DNA of 64,000 bases from Streptomyces sp. NBC_01478. Its GTDB lineage: Bacteria > Actinomycetota > Actinomycetes > Streptomycetales > Streptomycetaceae. This document shows, one piece after another, positions 40,133-48,143 of the stretch. The notes below the pieces were generated by a model, which saw nothing but the letters and a program-made list of their open reading frames with translations, was not told where the DNA came from and ran no database searches. How positions within the stretch are numbered: the first letter of the stretch is position 1; each line of letters opens with the position of its first letter. The translations under genes and the position numbers were made by a program. The stretch lies in the NCBI RefSeq assembly GCF_036227225.1, contig NZ_CP109444.1, positions 5,499,501-5,563,500 on the forward strand, written 5' to 3'.

Positions 40133-40570
40133 CTACGACTCGGTAGTTGAAGTCTTCATGGAACAGTCGCGGCATCTGCCGAAGATCGCGAAGTGCTTCA
40201 TGTCGGTCTCGAAGCCGAACGTGTCCCGCAGCTTGGCCCGGAACTCGGCGGCGACCTCGACATCGGCCTCGATGACGTTCGTGCAGTCACGGCAGACGAG
40301 GTGGATGTGATGGTGCCGGTCCGCGAGGTGGTACGTCGGCGCACCGTGCCCCAGATGGGCGTGACTCACCAGCTCAAGCTCTTCGAGCAGCTCCAGCGTT
40401 CTGTACACGGTCGAGATGTTGACCCCCGACGCCGTCTTCCTCACCTCGATGAGGATGTCGTCGGGGGTCGCATGCTCAAGGGTGTCCACGGCTTCGAGCA
40501 CGAGTTGCCGCTGCGGCGTCAGCCGGTAGCCGCGCTGCCTGAGGTCGCTCTTCCAGTCGGTGCTCACCAC
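40133..40570 (-). CDS. nur: Nur, nickel-responsive Fur-family repressor
   Basis: A 145-residue Fur-family protein nearly identical in pattern to Streptomyces coelicolor Nur. The HTH lies at about 15-65 (YRLTPQRQLVLEAVDTLEHA, NISTVYRTLELLEEL). The Nur-specific nickel ligands His70, His72 and His126 and the second-site ligands His33, His86, His88 and His90 (HLADRHHHIH) are all present, as are CRDC and the C-terminal CRDC. In S. coelicolor Nur with nickel represses nickel uptake and sodF and indirectly sets superoxide dismutase choice. It is 15 bases after the nitrobindin gene and 10 before ygfZ, so they likely form an operon. Confidence 0.95.
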   Translation of the reverse strand: MVSTDWKSDLRQRGYRLTPQRQLVLEAVDTLEHATPDDILIEVRKTASGVNISTVYRTLELLEELELVSHAHLGHGAPTYHLADRHHHIHLVCRDCTNVIEADVEVAAEFRAKLRDTFGFETDMKHFAIFGRCRDCSMKTSTTES

Positions 40571-40585
40571 ACTCGAAGTGTAGGT

Positions 40586-41161
40586 CTACTTGAAGAATGC
40601 GATTCCGTCGTCCGGCATGTCGTCCGGGAGGGCCTTCGCCCAGCGTTCGACGTCGTCCGGGGTGACGATCTTCTTCAGGTGGGCGGACATGTAGGGGCGG
40701 AGTTCGACCTCGGGGGTCTGCTTCTCGCCGACCCACATGAGGTCGCTCTTGACGTAGCCGTAGAGGCGCTTGCCGCCGGTGTAGGGGCCGGAGGCGGCGG
40801 TGCGGGCGACGGCGTCCGTGACCAGGTCGATCTGGGGCTTCTGCTTGGCGAGCTCGCCGTACCAGATCTCGACGACTCCGTCGTCGCGGGTCATCGTGAC
40901 CTCGACCTTGCGGTCCGCGTCGATGCGCCAGAAGCCGGACTCGGTCTCCAGGGGGCGGACCTTGTTGCCGTCGTTGTCCAGGACCCAGGTGTGGGAGCGG
41001 TACTCCAGGAAGTCGCGGCCGTCGTGCGTGAAGGAGACCTCCTGGCCGAAGTTGCACTTCTCGGAGCCCGGGAAGTCGTGCACGCCCGCGCCGGCCCACT
41101 CGCCGAGCAGGAAGACGAGGGGGACCAGGTCCTTGTGGAGGTCGGAGGGGATCTCGATCAT
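40586..41161 (-). CDS. Nitrobindin-like haem-binding FABP-domain protein
   Basis: A 191-residue beta-barrel protein of the THAP4/nitrobindin family. The GEWAGAG motif (residues 20-26) is the conserved GxWxGxG, EWxxS-type strands follow (FLEYRSHTWVLDNDGNKVRP, LETESGFWRI), and the C-terminal part has the RPYMSAHLKKI region that carries the expected axial His. Known nitrobindins bind ferric haem and isomerise peroxynitrite to nitrate. It stands at the head of the nitrobindin-nur-ygfZ run, which links it loosely to metal and oxidative control. Confidence 0.85.
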   Translation of the reverse strand: MIEIPSDLHKDLVPLVFLLGEWAGAGVHDFPGSEKCNFGQEVSFTHDGRDFLEYRSHTWVLDNDGNKVRPLETESGFWRIDADRKVEVTMTRDDGVVEIWYGELAKQKPQIDLVTDAVARTAASGPYTGGKRLYGYVKSDLMWVGEKQTPEVELRPYMSAHLKKIVTPDDVERWAKALPDDMPDDGIAFFK

Positions 41162-41186
41162 GGCGTCAGCAGTTCCTCGGTGGGGG

Positions 41187-41288
41187 TCAGCGCTGGCCCT
41201 GGTACAGCTTCTTCACGCTCAGTCCGGCGAAGGCGAGGACGCCGACGCAGACCAGGACCAGCAGGGTTTCGAAGAAGATCTCCAACAC
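41187..41288 (-). CDS. Unannotated 33-residue hydrophobic small protein
   Basis: GTG 41288 with AAGGAG 5 bases upstream opens a 34-codon frame ending in TGA at 41187. The product has one membrane helix (IFFETLLVLVCVGVLAFAG) followed by LSVKKLYQGQR, a positive-inside tail. The strong ribosome-binding site and the single clean helix make it a credible small membrane protein 25 bases upstream of the nitrobindin start. Confidence 0.65.
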   Translation of the reverse strand: MLEIFFETLLVLVCVGVLAFAGLSVKKLYQGQR

Positions 41289-41406
41289 GGGTGCTCCTTG
41301 AGCGGTACGGCGGCACGGGCGGTGCGGGCGGTACATGTACGTAGGCCGGGGCCCAGCTTAGTCGGCCGGGCCCCGGTGCTCTCTGCGAGGTACTGCTCAG
41401 CGCGGC

Positions 41407-43308
41407 TCAGCCCAGGAGCTGGCTCTGCAAGGTCACCGTCTGTGCGAAGGGGACCGCCTTCGCGAGGCCCTTTCGGGACTGGACGACCAGCGCGAGGGTG
41501 TCACCGGCCGAGAGGTAGGCCTGGCGGACGTCCTCGGCGCCGTACGGCTTGTCCTCCGTGTACGCCGAGGCCCTGACGTTGGCGGCGAGGTTCTCGGACT
41601 TGACGGCGTCGTCGTAGGTGGTGGCCGGGGCGCCGGCCAGGGGGTAGACCGGGGTGTCGTACGAGATGAGGTCGTCCGAGAACAGCGAGTCCGCGGGGAT
41701 CGCGGTGCCGAACTGGAGGAGGTAGATCCTCGTGCGTGTGCCGTCCGGTGTGGTCCAGCCGCCGGCCGCGATGTGCCGCAGGCCCTGGTCGGTGAGTTTC
41801 TGGGCCAGTTCCTTTCGGTCGTCGGGGTCGGCGTACTGCGCGAGGAACGTCTTCGTCGCCAGCCAGCCGTCCGTGCCGCGCAACGCCGCGTCGGCCCGCG
41901 CACCCTTCGGCGCCGGCAGCACCAGCGCCCGCAGATCCGCGTAGTGGGCGTTCACCTTGTTGGCCGCGTCGAACGGCCCCGGGCTGCCCGAGGGCAGAGG
42001 CGGCTTGACGATCTCCGGGTAGTCCCAACGCCCGTCCGCCACGGTCGCAAGCCCGGGCACGTCCGTCCGCTTCATCTGCGTGATCCCGTACGCCGTCCCC
42101 ACCCCGCCCACGGCAAACACGACAACAACGGCGGTCCAGCGAAGCGCTGCGCGCAACACCCGACGGTCCTTCTTGCGTACGGGGGGCTCCGCCGCGGGGA
42201 CGGGTGGGGGTGCGTCTGGCATGGGCGGGATGACGGCCGGGGGTGGCGTCGCGTCAAGGGCCGGGAGCGCGGCGGAGGCCAGGGACACGGTCGGGGCCGG
42301 GGCTGCATCCGAGGCCAGAGCCACAGCCGGGGGCGCGTCCGGGGCCGGGGTCAGGACCGCATCCGAGGCCGGAGCCAAGGCCACAGTCACGTCGGAAGCC
42401 GAAGCCGAAACCGGGTCCGAGGCCAGGGCCGGGACCACGTCCAAGGCCAAGGTCGCACCAGGGGCCGGAGTCTCGTCAGAACTCGGCGCCGCGCCCGAGG
42501 CCGGACCCGCGTCCGAGACCGGAGCCACATCCAGGGTCGCGTCCGGGGTCGCAGCCAGCGTCGGGGCCGCGTCCGGCGCCGATGTCGGGGCCTCGGCCGG
42601 AACGGCGGCCGAAGTCGCCGCCTGGGGCGCAGCCGCTGCCGGGTTCTCTTCAGAAGCCAGGGCCGCGTCTGCGATCGGGGCCGCATCCGAGACCGGCGTC
42701 GCAGCCGAGACCGAGGCAAGGGCAGGGACCGCGTCCGACGCCGATGCCAAGATCTCAGCCGGGACTGCACCCGAAGCCACAGCCGCAGCCGCAGCCGGAG
42801 TCTCGACAGAAGTCGGCTCCACACCCGAGGCCGGAGCCAGGTCCGGGACCACGTCCGAAGCCGGGACCACAGCTGGGGCCGCCGCCGAGGTCACGTCCAG
42901 CGCCGATGCCGGGGCCTCTTCAGAAGTCAGAGCCGTATCTGCAATCGGGGCCGCATCCGAGACCACGTCCGAAGCCAGAGCCGCAGCCGGGGTCGCACCC
43001 GAAGCCGAAGCCGAAGCCGGAGTCTCGGCAGAACCCGGCGCCACGCGCGAGGCCGGAGCCAGGGCCGGGACCGCGTCCGACGCCGGGGCCGGGGCCGCCG
43101 CCAAGGTCACGTCCGACGCCGATGTCGGAACCTTGGCCGAGACAGTGGCCGGGGCGGCCTCCACCGAGACGGCGCCCGAGACCGAAGCCGAGGCCAAAGT
43201 CACGTCCGAAGCCGCACCCTCGCCCTCGCCCGCACCCGTGCTCGCACCCGCACCCCCACCCGCCGTAACCACCGAAGGCGTCGCGTCCTGCTGCTGTTGC
43301 TCGGTCAT
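41407..43308 (-). CDS. Membrane protein with a 350-residue Ala/Ser/Pro low-complexity N-terminus and an extracytoplasmic domain
   Basis: 633 residues. The first 370 or so are an irregular chain of ASDV, PASD, ETPA and AAAP blocks with acidic spacing and no fold. A basic VRKKDRRVLR stop, one membrane helix (WTAVVVVFAVGGVGTAYGIT) and a 220-residue outer domain follow (DYPEIVKPPLPSGSPG, LRGTDGWLATKTFLAQY, IYLLQFGTA). The outer domain and layout resemble the two upstream genes. Its ATG overlaps the previous stop (ATGA). The low-complexity part is cytoplasmic if the topology is N-in. Third gene of a three-gene operon. Function unknown. Confidence 0.75.
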   Translation of the reverse strand: MTEQQQQDATPSVVTAGGGAGASTGAGEGEGAASDVTLASASVSGAVSVEAAPATVSAKVPTSASDVTLAAAPAPASDAVPALAPASRVAPGSAETPASASASGATPAAALASDVVSDAAPIADTALTSEEAPASALDVTSAAAPAVVPASDVVPDLAPASGVEPTSVETPAAAAAVASGAVPAEILASASDAVPALASVSAATPVSDAAPIADAALASEENPAAAAPQAATSAAVPAEAPTSAPDAAPTLAATPDATLDVAPVSDAGPASGAAPSSDETPAPGATLALDVVPALASDPVSASASDVTVALAPASDAVLTPAPDAPPAVALASDAAPAPTVSLASAALPALDATPPPAVIPPMPDAPPPVPAAEPPVRKKDRRVLRAALRWTAVVVVFAVGGVGTAYGITQMKRTDVPGLATVADGRWDYPEIVKPPLPSGSPGPFDAANKVNAHYADLRALVLPAPKGARADAALRGTDGWLATKTFLAQYADPDDRKELAQKLTDQGLRHIAAGGWTTPDGTRTRIYLLQFGTAIPADSLFSDDLISYDTPVYPLAGAPATTYDDAVKSENLAANVRASAYTEDKPYGAEDVRQAYLSAGDTLALVVQSRKGLAKAVPFAQTVTLQSQLLG

Positions 43309-44147
43309 ACCGCTTCCCCCGTCGTCTTGATGCGGTCGAGCTGGGCGCCCATGAAGGACGCGATCTCCTTTGTGTCCATGGCCTTTGTGCCGGAGGCGTT
43401 GAGGGTGATCATGACGTCGGAGACGGAGGCGAAGCAGACCATGGCGGTGAGTTTCTCGCCGGACTCGTTCTTCGGGAGGAAGCACTTCGCGGTTTTGTGG
43501 CCCGGGACGGCGGGACCCTTGCGGAACACGGTGACCGTGTCGAGGAGTTCGTTCTCGTACGCCGTGATGTTGCGCGCGGCCTTCTCGTCCATCTGGGCCA
43601 ACTGGACCTCGACCGTGTAGGTGTTGGTCTCCTGCGCGGCGGGGTACAAGTAGCTGCGCATCGCTATGCCCTTGATCTTCTCCCGGTCGATCTGCTTCTC
43701 CAGCAGGAGCCGTTGGGAGCGGGGCAGGCCGCTGAGCTCCTCCTTGCGCAGGGCCGTCGCCTCGCGGCCGGTGAGTTCCGCGTCGGCACCGAACTGCGCG
43801 ATGTCCGGACCCCGGACATACCCGCTCGCCGTATACGGCTGGAGCACGGCCCGCAGCCCCTTCGCCGCCACCGCCTTCGGCTCCTTCGCGGCCTTGGGGA
43901 ACTTCCACACGGGCGCACCCGCGTCCCGGTCCGCGCCCTTCACGGTCACCACCGTGTACCCGACCGCGCCGACGACAGCGAGAGCCAGCAGCGCGCAGCC
44001 TGCAACAGCGGCGATACGACGCCCGCGGGCCCGCCGCACCGGATCCACGGGGGCTCCACCACCCGCAACTACGCCCTCAGCCACCGGAGTTGTCGTCACC
44101 GCGGCCGACTCCACCGGACCGACCTCACCGAACTGGTTCTCGGTCAC
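43305..44147 (-). CDS. Single-pass membrane protein with extracytoplasmic domain (operon gene 2)
   Basis: A 280-residue protein from GTG 44147, which overlaps the previous stop as GTGA. About 25 disordered residues and a basic RRARGRRIAA precede a membrane helix (VAGCALLALAVVGAVGYTVV); the outer domain includes KFPKAAKEPKAVAAKGLRAV, GYVRGPDIAQFGADAELTGR, YLYPAAQETNTYTVEVQLAQ and a late CFLPKNES...MVCFA Cys pair that may form a disulfide. Related in plan to genes 1 and 3 of the operon. No enzyme motif. Homologues in Streptomyces are known only as hypothetical. Confidence 0.78.
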   Translation of the reverse strand: MTENQFGEVGPVESAAVTTTPVAEGVVAGGGAPVDPVRRARGRRIAAVAGCALLALAVVGAVGYTVVTVKGADRDAGAPVWKFPKAAKEPKAVAAKGLRAVLQPYTASGYVRGPDIAQFGADAELTGREATALRKEELSGLPRSQRLLLEKQIDREKIKGIAMRSYLYPAAQETNTYTVEVQLAQMDEKAARNITAYENELLDTVTVFRKGPAVPGHKTAKCFLPKNESGEKLTAMVCFASVSDVMITLNASGTKAMDTKEIASFMGAQLDRIKTTGEAV

Positions 44148-44974
44148 AGCCGCTCCATCTGCCGCTTGGCCAGATCCATGATGGCCTTCTTCGAGACCGG
44201 CTTCGTGTCGTTGATCCACATCTCCATCGCGATGTCACCACGCCACGCATGCGCCTCGGCCTGGTACTCGTCCAGGTAACCCGCCTCGCGCTCCGGGGAG
44301 TTGTGGACGTACACCATCCCGTCCCCGGTGCCGGGGATCGCCCACTGGTCGGTGTCCGACTCGCGCTCGGACCAGTAGTACGCGTCCTCCGCCGCCTCGG
44401 AGGCCGCGAGATCCGTCTCCTGGCGGTACTGCACCAGCCGGATCTCGACGGTACGGTTCCCGCTGACCAGCCAGTTGGTGACCGCCGCGCGCCGGAACTG
44501 GTCCGCGCCGAGGTCACCGAAAGCCGTGTCCGGCTTGTCGAACATCTCCGCGTACGCGTCCAGGCTCAGCCAGCCGTCCTCGCCCACGGTGTAGTCCGCC
44601 GCCCGCGCCCCGCTCGGCCTCTTCAGCAGAAGCTTGCGCAGGTCGCCGTCGACCTTGACCTGACGGTCCTGCGCGGCGGACAACGGCTCCGGAGCCGGCC
44701 CCTTCGCCTGCGCGAGAGTCGGCTGCGAGAGCGAGGGCAACTTGTCTGGTGCGCGGCCCGCCTGGATCAGGAAACCCGTGCAACCACCGGCCACGACACC
44801 GAGCACCGCGGCGACCGCGATCAACAGCGTCGTACGGCCACGGGTTCGCTTCGTCCTGGTTGGTTCTTCCGCGCGTACCTCTGCGGGTACTTCCGCCGGT
44901 ACTTCTTCGGCTATTTCTGCGGGTACTTCTTCGGGTACTTCCACAACGTCCCCCACGGAACCTGGCACGCGCAT
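44144..44974 (-). CDS. Single-pass membrane protein with extracytoplasmic domain (operon gene 1)
   Basis: A 276-residue protein (ATG 44974; an in-frame GTG lies at 44989, neither with a clear ribosome-binding site). The N-terminus is a repeat of EVPxE units (VVEVPEEVPAEIAEEVPAEV), then a basic RTKRTRGR, one membrane helix (TTLLIAVAAVLGVVAGGCTG) and a soluble outer domain with GEDGWLSLDAYAEMF, EIRLVQYRQETDL and MVYVHNSPEREAGYLDEYQ. The outer domain is the same length as that of its two followers, with similar secondary structure, so all three may form one envelope complex. Confidence 0.75.
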   Translation of the reverse strand: MRVPGSVGDVVEVPEEVPAEIAEEVPAEVPAEVRAEEPTRTKRTRGRTTLLIAVAAVLGVVAGGCTGFLIQAGRAPDKLPSLSQPTLAQAKGPAPEPLSAAQDRQVKVDGDLRKLLLKRPSGARAADYTVGEDGWLSLDAYAEMFDKPDTAFGDLGADQFRRAAVTNWLVSGNRTVEIRLVQYRQETDLAASEAAEDAYYWSERESDTDQWAIPGTGDGMVYVHNSPEREAGYLDEYQAEAHAWRGDIAMEMWINDTKPVSKKAIMDLAKRQMERL

Positions 44975-45043
44975 CCCATATGCGCGCACAGAAGACCCGT
45001 GGCCGGGCCAGGGAGTTGTAGAGGAGTTGATTACGATTCGGTC

Positions 45044-45406
45044 ATGTCGAAGAAGCTCGTGATCAAAGTGACAGCAGGATCCGACTCCCCCGAACGCTGC
45101 TCCCAGGCGTTCACGGTGGCCGCGGTCGCCGTCGCCAGCGGAGTGGACGTCTCACTCTGGCTCACCGGCGAGTCCGCCTGGTTCGCCCTGCCGGGCCGCG
45201 CCGCGGAGTTCCAACTCCCGCACGCAGCACCGTTGCCCGACCTGATCGACTCGATCCTCGCAGCGGGCCGCGTCACCCTGTGCACGCAGTGTGCGGCCCG
45301 CCGGGACATCGCCGAGAAGGATGTCATCGAGGGCGTGCGGATCGCCGGGGCGCAGGTGTTCGTACAGGAAGCGATGGCCGACGGTACGCAGGCCCTCGTC
45401 TACTGA
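45044..45406 (+). CDS. DsrE/F-like sulfurtransferase-family protein
   Basis: A 120-residue DsrE-fold protein. KLVIKVTAGSDSPERCSQAF, VAAVAVASGVDVSLWLTGES and RVTLCTQCAARRDIAEKDVI give the expected alternating strands and a conserved CTQC in the region where DsrE/TusD carry their active Cys. The family moves sulfur or binds small ligands; a peroxiredoxin-like label is often given. ATG 45044; the nearest purine-rich site (GAGGAG) is 18 bases away. It diverges from the three-gene envelope operon. Confidence 0.8.
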   Translation: MSKKLVIKVTAGSDSPERCSQAFTVAAVAVASGVDVSLWLTGESAWFALPGRAAEFQLPHAAPLPDLIDSILAAGRVTLCTQCAARRDIAEKDVIEGVRIAGAQVFVQEAMADGTQALVY

Positions 45407-45675
45407 CCCTTCACCGAGCCGACGAACTCCGACCACGCGTCCACGCCGAAGACCAGGGTGCCGTGGTTGGGGTTTTTGGTGTCTCGTACGGGGACTACGG
45501 CGGGGAGGTTGGGCGCAACTTCGACGCACTCCCCGCCGCTCGTGTTGCTGTAGCTGCTCTTGTGCCAGTCCGCGGTGCTCAGGAAGTCGTCGGAGACCTC
45601 GATGCAGTCGCCGCCACTCGTGTTGCTGTAGCTGCTTTTCCGCCACGTCACACCGTTTAGGTCGATGGCTCGCAA
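45400..45675 (-). CDS. DUF397 protein with two tandem repeats of the domain
   Basis: 91 residues from a TTG start at 45675. Two DUF397 units are visible: TWRKSSYSNTSGGDCIEVSD and HKSSYSNTSGGECVEVAPNL; a single unit is usual. The end (VPVRDTKNPNHGTLVFGVDA, WSEFV) is the normal DUF397 close. In Streptomyces DUF397 proteins pair with Xre/DUF5753 regulators as BldB-like or WhiJ-like control modules. It overlaps the Xre gene by 19 bases and its other end by 7 with the DsrE gene. Confidence 0.88.
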   Translation of the reverse strand: MRAIDLNGVTWRKSSYSNTSGGDCIEVSDDFLSTADWHKSSYSNTSGGECVEVAPNLPAVVPVRDTKNPNHGTLVFGVDAWSEFVGSVKGQ

Positions 45676-46499
45676 GGGACTTCCTCCAACATCCGCAGGA
45701 TGAACGTTCGCGACTCGGCCGGAGACAGCGCCAGGTCACGAACCGCATCGTACCTACGTTGAAGCTCTTCAACTGAGGCGTTTTCCTCGATCAGTTCGCC
45801 ACGCAGGTCGTTTTCGGCGTAGGCGACCGTGCGGCCGTCGAGCAGCCGCAGGAACATCACGGCGGTGTTCATCAGGCCATGCGGGCCAACGCTTAACGGC
45901 AACACCTGGATGGTGATGTTCGGGCGATCCGCCATCTCCACCAAGTGCTCCAACTGCTCCCGCCACGCCCGCGCATCGCGCAAAGGCGTGCGCAGTACCG
46001 CCTCGGAGAGGACGGCTCGGAACGAGGGTGCGTCCTCGCCCTCCAGCAACTTCCGTCGTCCTGCGCGCGCTTCGACCTGTTGGTCCAGCTCGTCGCTCTT
46101 GAGCCAGCCCACGCCGAGCGCTTCGCGAACGTATCCGTCCGTCTGAAGCAGGCCCGGCGGCGCGCTCACCGCGTAGTGCCACATGCTCACCGCCTCGGCC
46201 TCCAGCATCATGTAGCGCCGGTACTGCTCCTTGAACTGGGTCGGGTCGCCAACTGCCAGCTCCCACAAGATGAGCAGCAGCGGCCCCGTTCCGTAGAACT
46301 GGTCCAGCGCCTGTACGACCTCGGGCCCACCCAGCGTGCCGCCCCGCTCCATCTTCCCGAACAGCGACGAGTCCCACCCGACCGCCTTCGACAAGTCCCG
46401 CAAGCTCAGACCCCGTTGACGCCTCAACTGCCGCAACTCCTCGGCGAACCGCTTCCTTGGCTCATGGCTGCGCTCCGTGACCACCAGCCGTTGCGGCAT
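45657..46499 (-). CDS. Xre/DUF5753 (WhiJ-like) regulator
   Basis: A 280-residue protein. The HTH at about 15-70 reads FAEELRQLRRQRGLSLRDLS, KAVGWDSSLFGKMERG; the DUF5753 domain fills 85-275 with WHYAVSAPPGLLQTDGYVRE, RRKLLEGEDAPSFRAVLSEA and FLRLLDGRTVAYAEND. This class works with a DUF397 partner, here encoded directly downstream and overlapping. ATG 46499. It diverges from the 46680 gene across 180 bases that should hold both promoters. Confidence 0.9.
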   Translation of the reverse strand: MPQRLVVTERSHEPRKRFAEELRQLRRQRGLSLRDLSKAVGWDSSLFGKMERGGTLGGPEVVQALDQFYGTGPLLLILWELAVGDPTQFKEQYRRYMMLEAEAVSMWHYAVSAPPGLLQTDGYVREALGVGWLKSDELDQQVEARAGRRKLLEGEDAPSFRAVLSEAVLRTPLRDARAWREQLEHLVEMADRPNITIQVLPLSVGPHGLMNTAVMFLRLLDGRTVAYAENDLRGELIEENASVEELQRRYDAVRDLALSPAESRTFILRMLEEVPCEPST

Positions 46500-46679
46500 C
46501 CCGACCTCCCGTTGCTGTGGAATTTGTGGAATTTGGCGTGCCCCGTGCGGAAGTTGAGCCCGTTGGCGCTGCATTCGCCTCCGACCTGGGTCATCCTCGT
46601 AACACCCAGGAATGCACAGAGTAGTCCAACTGTCGCATTCTGTATGGAAGTTACATAAAAAGGAAGAGGAGGAAGCGCG

Positions 46680-47045
46680 ATGGAACCGGGAACGCTGCTC
46701 TACGACCCCGCCACCGACACGGTCGGCGAGTACCAGGACAAGGCAGGGCCCTACGCGTTGCTGCGGCCCGTCGGCGGTGGGCGTGAGTGGCAGGCCGACC
46801 CCGAGTCCCTGCGGCCGGCGACGGACCAGGAGCGGATGAGCGCGGGGGTGCGCGCGGCGAACTACCGGCCGCGTACCGACGCGCCGTTCCTGGTCTCGGC
46901 CGCGCCGCAGCCCGACCCCGACTGCGCGAGGTGCGCGGAACTGGCCGAACTCCGGGCGGCGGCACGGGCGGCGCGTGACTACAGCGCCGAGACCGACGCG
47001 AACGTACTGCTCCGCAAACACCGCAGCGAGGCCCACCCCGTATGA
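46680..47045 (+). CDS. Conserved actinobacterial hypothetical protein
   Basis: A 121-residue soluble protein starting MEPGTLLYDPATDTVGEYQD with a GGAGGAAG ribosome-binding site. The GTLLYDPATDTVGEYQDKAG and YALLRPVGGGREWQADP segments occur in a set of Streptomyces proteins encoded next to Xre/DUF397 pairs. PDPDCARCAELAELR contains a CxxC. The gene overlaps the following small membrane protein by ATGA and is divergent from the Xre/DUF5753 gene. Its job is unknown. Confidence 0.75.
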   Translation: MEPGTLLYDPATDTVGEYQDKAGPYALLRPVGGGREWQADPESLRPATDQERMSAGVRAANYRPRTDAPFLVSAAPQPDPDCARCAELAELRAAARAARDYSAETDANVLLRKHRSEAHPV

Positions 47046-47335
47046 ACCGCCCGCGCCCTCACCAACTGATCCAGGTACCCCCGGCCCAGGCGGTACCGCC
47101 CCCGCTCATGGCCCGCCCGTTGCCGGCGCCCCCGCCCTTGCCGGTCGTACGACAGCAGGAACCGCCCCCACCCGCACCCACCACCCCCACACCCGAGCCG
47201 CCGACCCCCGCCCGCGCCCGGCGCCGCCGACGGTTCCGCGCGCCCCGGGCCCTGCGCGAAGACGCCTTCTGGACGGGCGCGCTCACCGCGATGTGCATCG
47301 GCGGTCTGCTGATGGCCATCATCGCGACGACCTGA
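47042..47335 (+). CDS. Pro-rich small membrane protein
   Basis: A 97-residue protein. Residues 1-55 are mostly Pro, Ala and Gln (QEPPPPAPTTPTPEPPTPAR), then ARRRRRFRAPRALREDAFWT and a C-terminal membrane helix (GALTAMCIGGLLMAIIATT). Tail-anchored topology is likely. The start overlaps the previous stop as ATGA, so they are coupled. No known domain. Confidence 0.7.
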   Translation: MNRPRPHQLIQVPPAQAVPPPLMARPLPAPPPLPVVRQQEPPPPAPTTPTPEPPTPARARRRRRFRAPRALREDAFWTGALTAMCIGGLLMAIIATT

Positions 47336-47447
47336 CCGACGAGGCCCGCCCGGGGATCATGGGCGAAGCCGGCCACCACGGTCGGCGACGTCGACGCGAC
47401 GGCCGCGCGGGCCGCGCGGGCCGTGCGGTTCGGGGAATGAGGGTCAG

Positions 47448-48143
47448 ATGGCAGAGCTGGACATCGACGCGATCGTGTTCGATGTGCTCGGCACGCTCGT
47501 CGACGAACCCGCCGGTATCCGGGCCGGCATTCGTCAACTCGCCCCCTCCCTCGACGATTTCGGGGTCGAACGGCTGCTGTCGTTGTGGCAGCGGCACATC
47601 GACCGCGAGCAGCGTCGCGTCCTCGACGGCGTCCGGCCCTACCTCACCACCGACGTCCTCGACCTGGAGGCCGCGCGGCTCGTCGCCGAGGCCGCCGGGG
47701 TCGAGGACCCGGCCGCCGTGGCGTCGCTGGCTCTGTCGGCGCGCAGGCTCCCGCCGTGGCCCGACACCGTGGCGGGGCTCGCCCGGCTCGCCGAACGGTT
47801 CCCGTTGATCGGGCTCTCGAACGCGAGCCGGACGGCGCTGCTGGGGATCAACGCCCACGCCGGACTGCGCTGGCACCAGGCCCTGTCCGCCGAGGACGCC
47901 CGGACCTACAAGCCGGACCCTGCGGTGTACGGGCTGGCCGTCACCGTTTCCGGGCGGCCTCCGGAGCGGCTGCTGATGGTCGCCGCCCACGCCTGGGACC
48001 TGCGGGGAGCGCAGGGCGTCGGGCTGCGCACCGCCTATGTCTCCCGGCCGGTCGGCGACCCGCCCATCCCCTCGGACGGGTTCGACCTGCACGCCGACGG
48101 CCTGGCCGGTCTGGCCGACCTACTGCTCCTCGGCCTCCGGTAG
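47448..48143 (+). CDS. Haloacid-dehalogenase-like (type II) hydrolase
   Basis: A 231-residue HAD protein. DAIVFDVLGTLVDEPAG carries the motif I Asp (DVLGT, the haloacid dehalogenase form with no second Asp), LIGLSNASRTALL motif II, YKPDPAVYGLAV motif III and MVAAHAWDLRGAQGVGLRTA motif IV, again as in L-2-haloacid dehalogenases. ATG 47448. Its 3' end overlaps the convergent HTH gene by 24 bases. Substrate unproven. Confidence 0.88.
   Translation: MAELDIDAIVFDVLGTLVDEPAGIRAGIRQLAPSLDDFGVERLLSLWQRHIDREQRRVLDGVRPYLTTDVLDLEAARLVAEAAGVEDPAAVASLALSARRLPPWPDTVAGLARLAERFPLIGLSNASRTALLGINAHAGLRWHQALSAEDARTYKPDPAVYGLAVTVSGRPPERLLMVAAHAWDLRGAQGVGLRTAYVSRPVGDPPIPSDGFDLHADGLAGLADLLLLGLR

Noticed and set aside
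41773..43620. Long plus-strand frame rich in Arg/Gly
   Set aside because: It is the complement of the Ala/Ser/Pro low-complexity region of the membrane protein at 41407-43308 and has no start signal or domain.
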